Below, one piece after another: positions 5,810 through 6,676 of a stretch of DNA of 6,676 nucleotides. The notes beneath the pieces are model-generated. The model saw only the letters and a program-made list of their open reading frames with translations, was not told the origin of the DNA and did not search any database. Source of the stretch: Vulcanimicrobiota bacterium (GTDB lineage: Bacteria; Vulcanimicrobiota; Vulcanimicrobiia; Vulcanimicrobiales; Vulcanimicrobiaceae); NCBI GenBank assembly GCA_019245995.1, contig JAFAQW010000087.1, positions 1-6,676 on the forward strand. Reading direction: 5' to 3'. The translations under genes and the position numbers were made by a program. Numbering within the stretch: position 1 is the stretch's first letter; the number at the start of each line of letters is the position of its first letter.

Positions 5810-6676
5810 ATGGAAAACCAAATTCAACAGCTCGCCGCCGCCGGACAGAGCGTTTGGCTCGACAACCTGCGCCGCAGCATGTTTGCGTCAGGAGAGCTCA
5901 AGCGGCTGATCGATCAAGGACTGCGCGGCATGACGAGCAATCCGACGATCTTCGAAAAGGCCATCGGTGCGGGGAACGATTACGACGAGCAGCTCGGAAG
6001 ACTGATCGGCAGCGAGAAGAACGCCGACAAGCTTTTCTGGGACCTTGCGGTCGCGGACATTCAGAGCGCCTGTGATGCCTTCGCCGGCGTGTTCGCTGCG
6101 ACGAACGGCAACGACGGCTTCGTGAGCCTCGAGGTATCGCCGCTGTTGGCCCACGACGCGACGGGCACGATCGCGATGGTGGAAGAGCTCTGGAAGCGCG
6201 TGGACCGTCCCAACGTGATGATCAAGATTCCCGGGACCAAGGAAGGCTTGCCCGCAATCGAAGAGTCGATCTATCGCGGCTACAACGTTAACGTCACCCT
6301 GATCTTTTCGGTCGAGATGTACGAACGCGCCGCGCAGGCATATATCAAAGGCTTGAGGCGTCGGGCGGCCGAGGGCAACCCGATCGACAAGGTGCGGTCC
6401 GTCAACTCCGTGTTCGTCAGCCGGATCGACACCGCCGTGGACAAGCTGATCAACGAACGGATCGCCAAAGGTGAGAAGCTGGAGCATCTGCTCGGGAAGG
6501 CCGGCATCGCGGGGCTCAAGCTGACCTATCAAAAGTTCAAGGAAATTTTCGAGAGCCCGGACTTTATCGAGCTAAAGGCCAAGGGCGCCGCCGTCCAGCG
6601 GCCGCTGTGGGCCTCGACCTCCACGAAGAATCCGAACTATCCGGACCTCATGTACGTCGAGACCGTCGTCGGCCCG
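5810..6676 (+). CDS. tal: Transaldolase, N-terminal 289 residues (cut by window end)
   Basis: Transaldolase transfers a dihydroxyacetone unit between sugar phosphates and completes the non-oxidative pentose phosphate pathway with transketolase. The frame opens at ATG 5810 and stays open to the last base. Landmarks are GQSVWLDNLRR (12-22) with D18 in the position of the catalytic aspartate, GMTSNPTIFEKAI (40-52), FVSLEVSP (104-111), the Schiff-base lysine K139 in VMIKIPGT, NVTLIFS (161-167), and RPLWASTSTKNP followed by YPDLMYVE near the end. These match the longer actinobacterial/cyanobacterial transaldolases of about 360-380 residues, not the short TalB or FSA types. In some lineages this type is fused to glucose-6-phosphate isomerase; the missing C-terminus means a fusion cannot be excluded. 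The start is 12 bp after the tkt stop with a weak purine-rich AAAAGAGA (5798-5805) as ribosome binding site, so the two genes are very likely cotranscribed. Confidence 0.95.
   Translation, partial: MENQIQQLAAAGQSVWLDNLRRSMFASGELKRLIDQGLRGMTSNPTIFEKAIGAGNDYDEQLGRLIGSEKNADKLFWDLAVADIQSACDAFAGVFAATNGNDGFVSLEVSPLLAHDATGTIAMVEELWKRVDRPNVMIKIPGTKEGLPAIEESIYRGYNVNVTLIFSVEMYERAAQAYIKGLRRRAAEGNPIDKVRSVNSVFVSRIDTAVDKLINERIAKGEKLEHLLGKAGIAGLKLTYQKFKEIFESPDFIELKAKGAAVQRPLWASTSTKNPNYPDLMYVETVVGP

Noticed and set aside
5888..6532. Minus-strand open frame of 214 codons opposite tal
   Set aside because: The + strand encodes a clear transaldolase with its Schiff-base lysine; the opposite frame shows no domain.

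Overview
The window is high-GC bacterial chromosome with almost no non-coding sequence. It holds six or seven ordinary-looking genes in two divergent operons, plus the 3' end of a gene at the left edge. I saw no phage, transposase, CRISPR, tRNA or rRNA signal. The combination suggests a free-living high-GC bacterium from a poorly sampled lineage: DapD-type lysine and peptidoglycan precursor synthesis, a beta-propeller lipoprotein, a minimal metallopeptidase and an actinobacterial/cyanobacterial-type transaldolase. The propeller lipoprotein style reminds me of Eremiobacterota (WPS-2)-like genomes, but that is a weak, memory-based guess.

Layout, left to right. The C-terminal 93 codons of an aldehyde dehydrogenase, most like succinate-semialdehyde dehydrogenase, run on the + strand to 282. 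Its stop overlaps the stop of a convergent minus-strand operon. Read in its own direction from 3643, that operon is dapD (tetrahydrodipicolinate N-succinyltransferase), a class I/II PLP aminotransferase (probably the next lysine-pathway enzyme), a six-bladed propeller lipoprotein, and a small HExxH metallopeptidase. These genes are very tightly packed: ATGA overlap, 22-bp gap, then a CTGA overlap. The last overlap implies a CTG start for the metallopeptidase.

A 150-bp divergent spacer (3644-3793) follows. It carries a 50-bp nested palindromic repeat. To its right, on the + strand, lie tkt (transketolase, complete) and 12 bp later tal (transaldolase, cut by the window end). Together these form a non-oxidative pentose phosphate operon.

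The dapD-aminotransferase pair would carry out two consecutive steps of the succinylase branch of diaminopimelate synthesis, and tkt-tal would carry out the sugar-phosphate rearrangements. I do not see a new biological system here. The points most worth a second look are the CTG/CTGA start of the metallopeptidase, the nested repeat in the divergent promoter region, and the unexplained lipoprotein and metallopeptidase in a dap operon.
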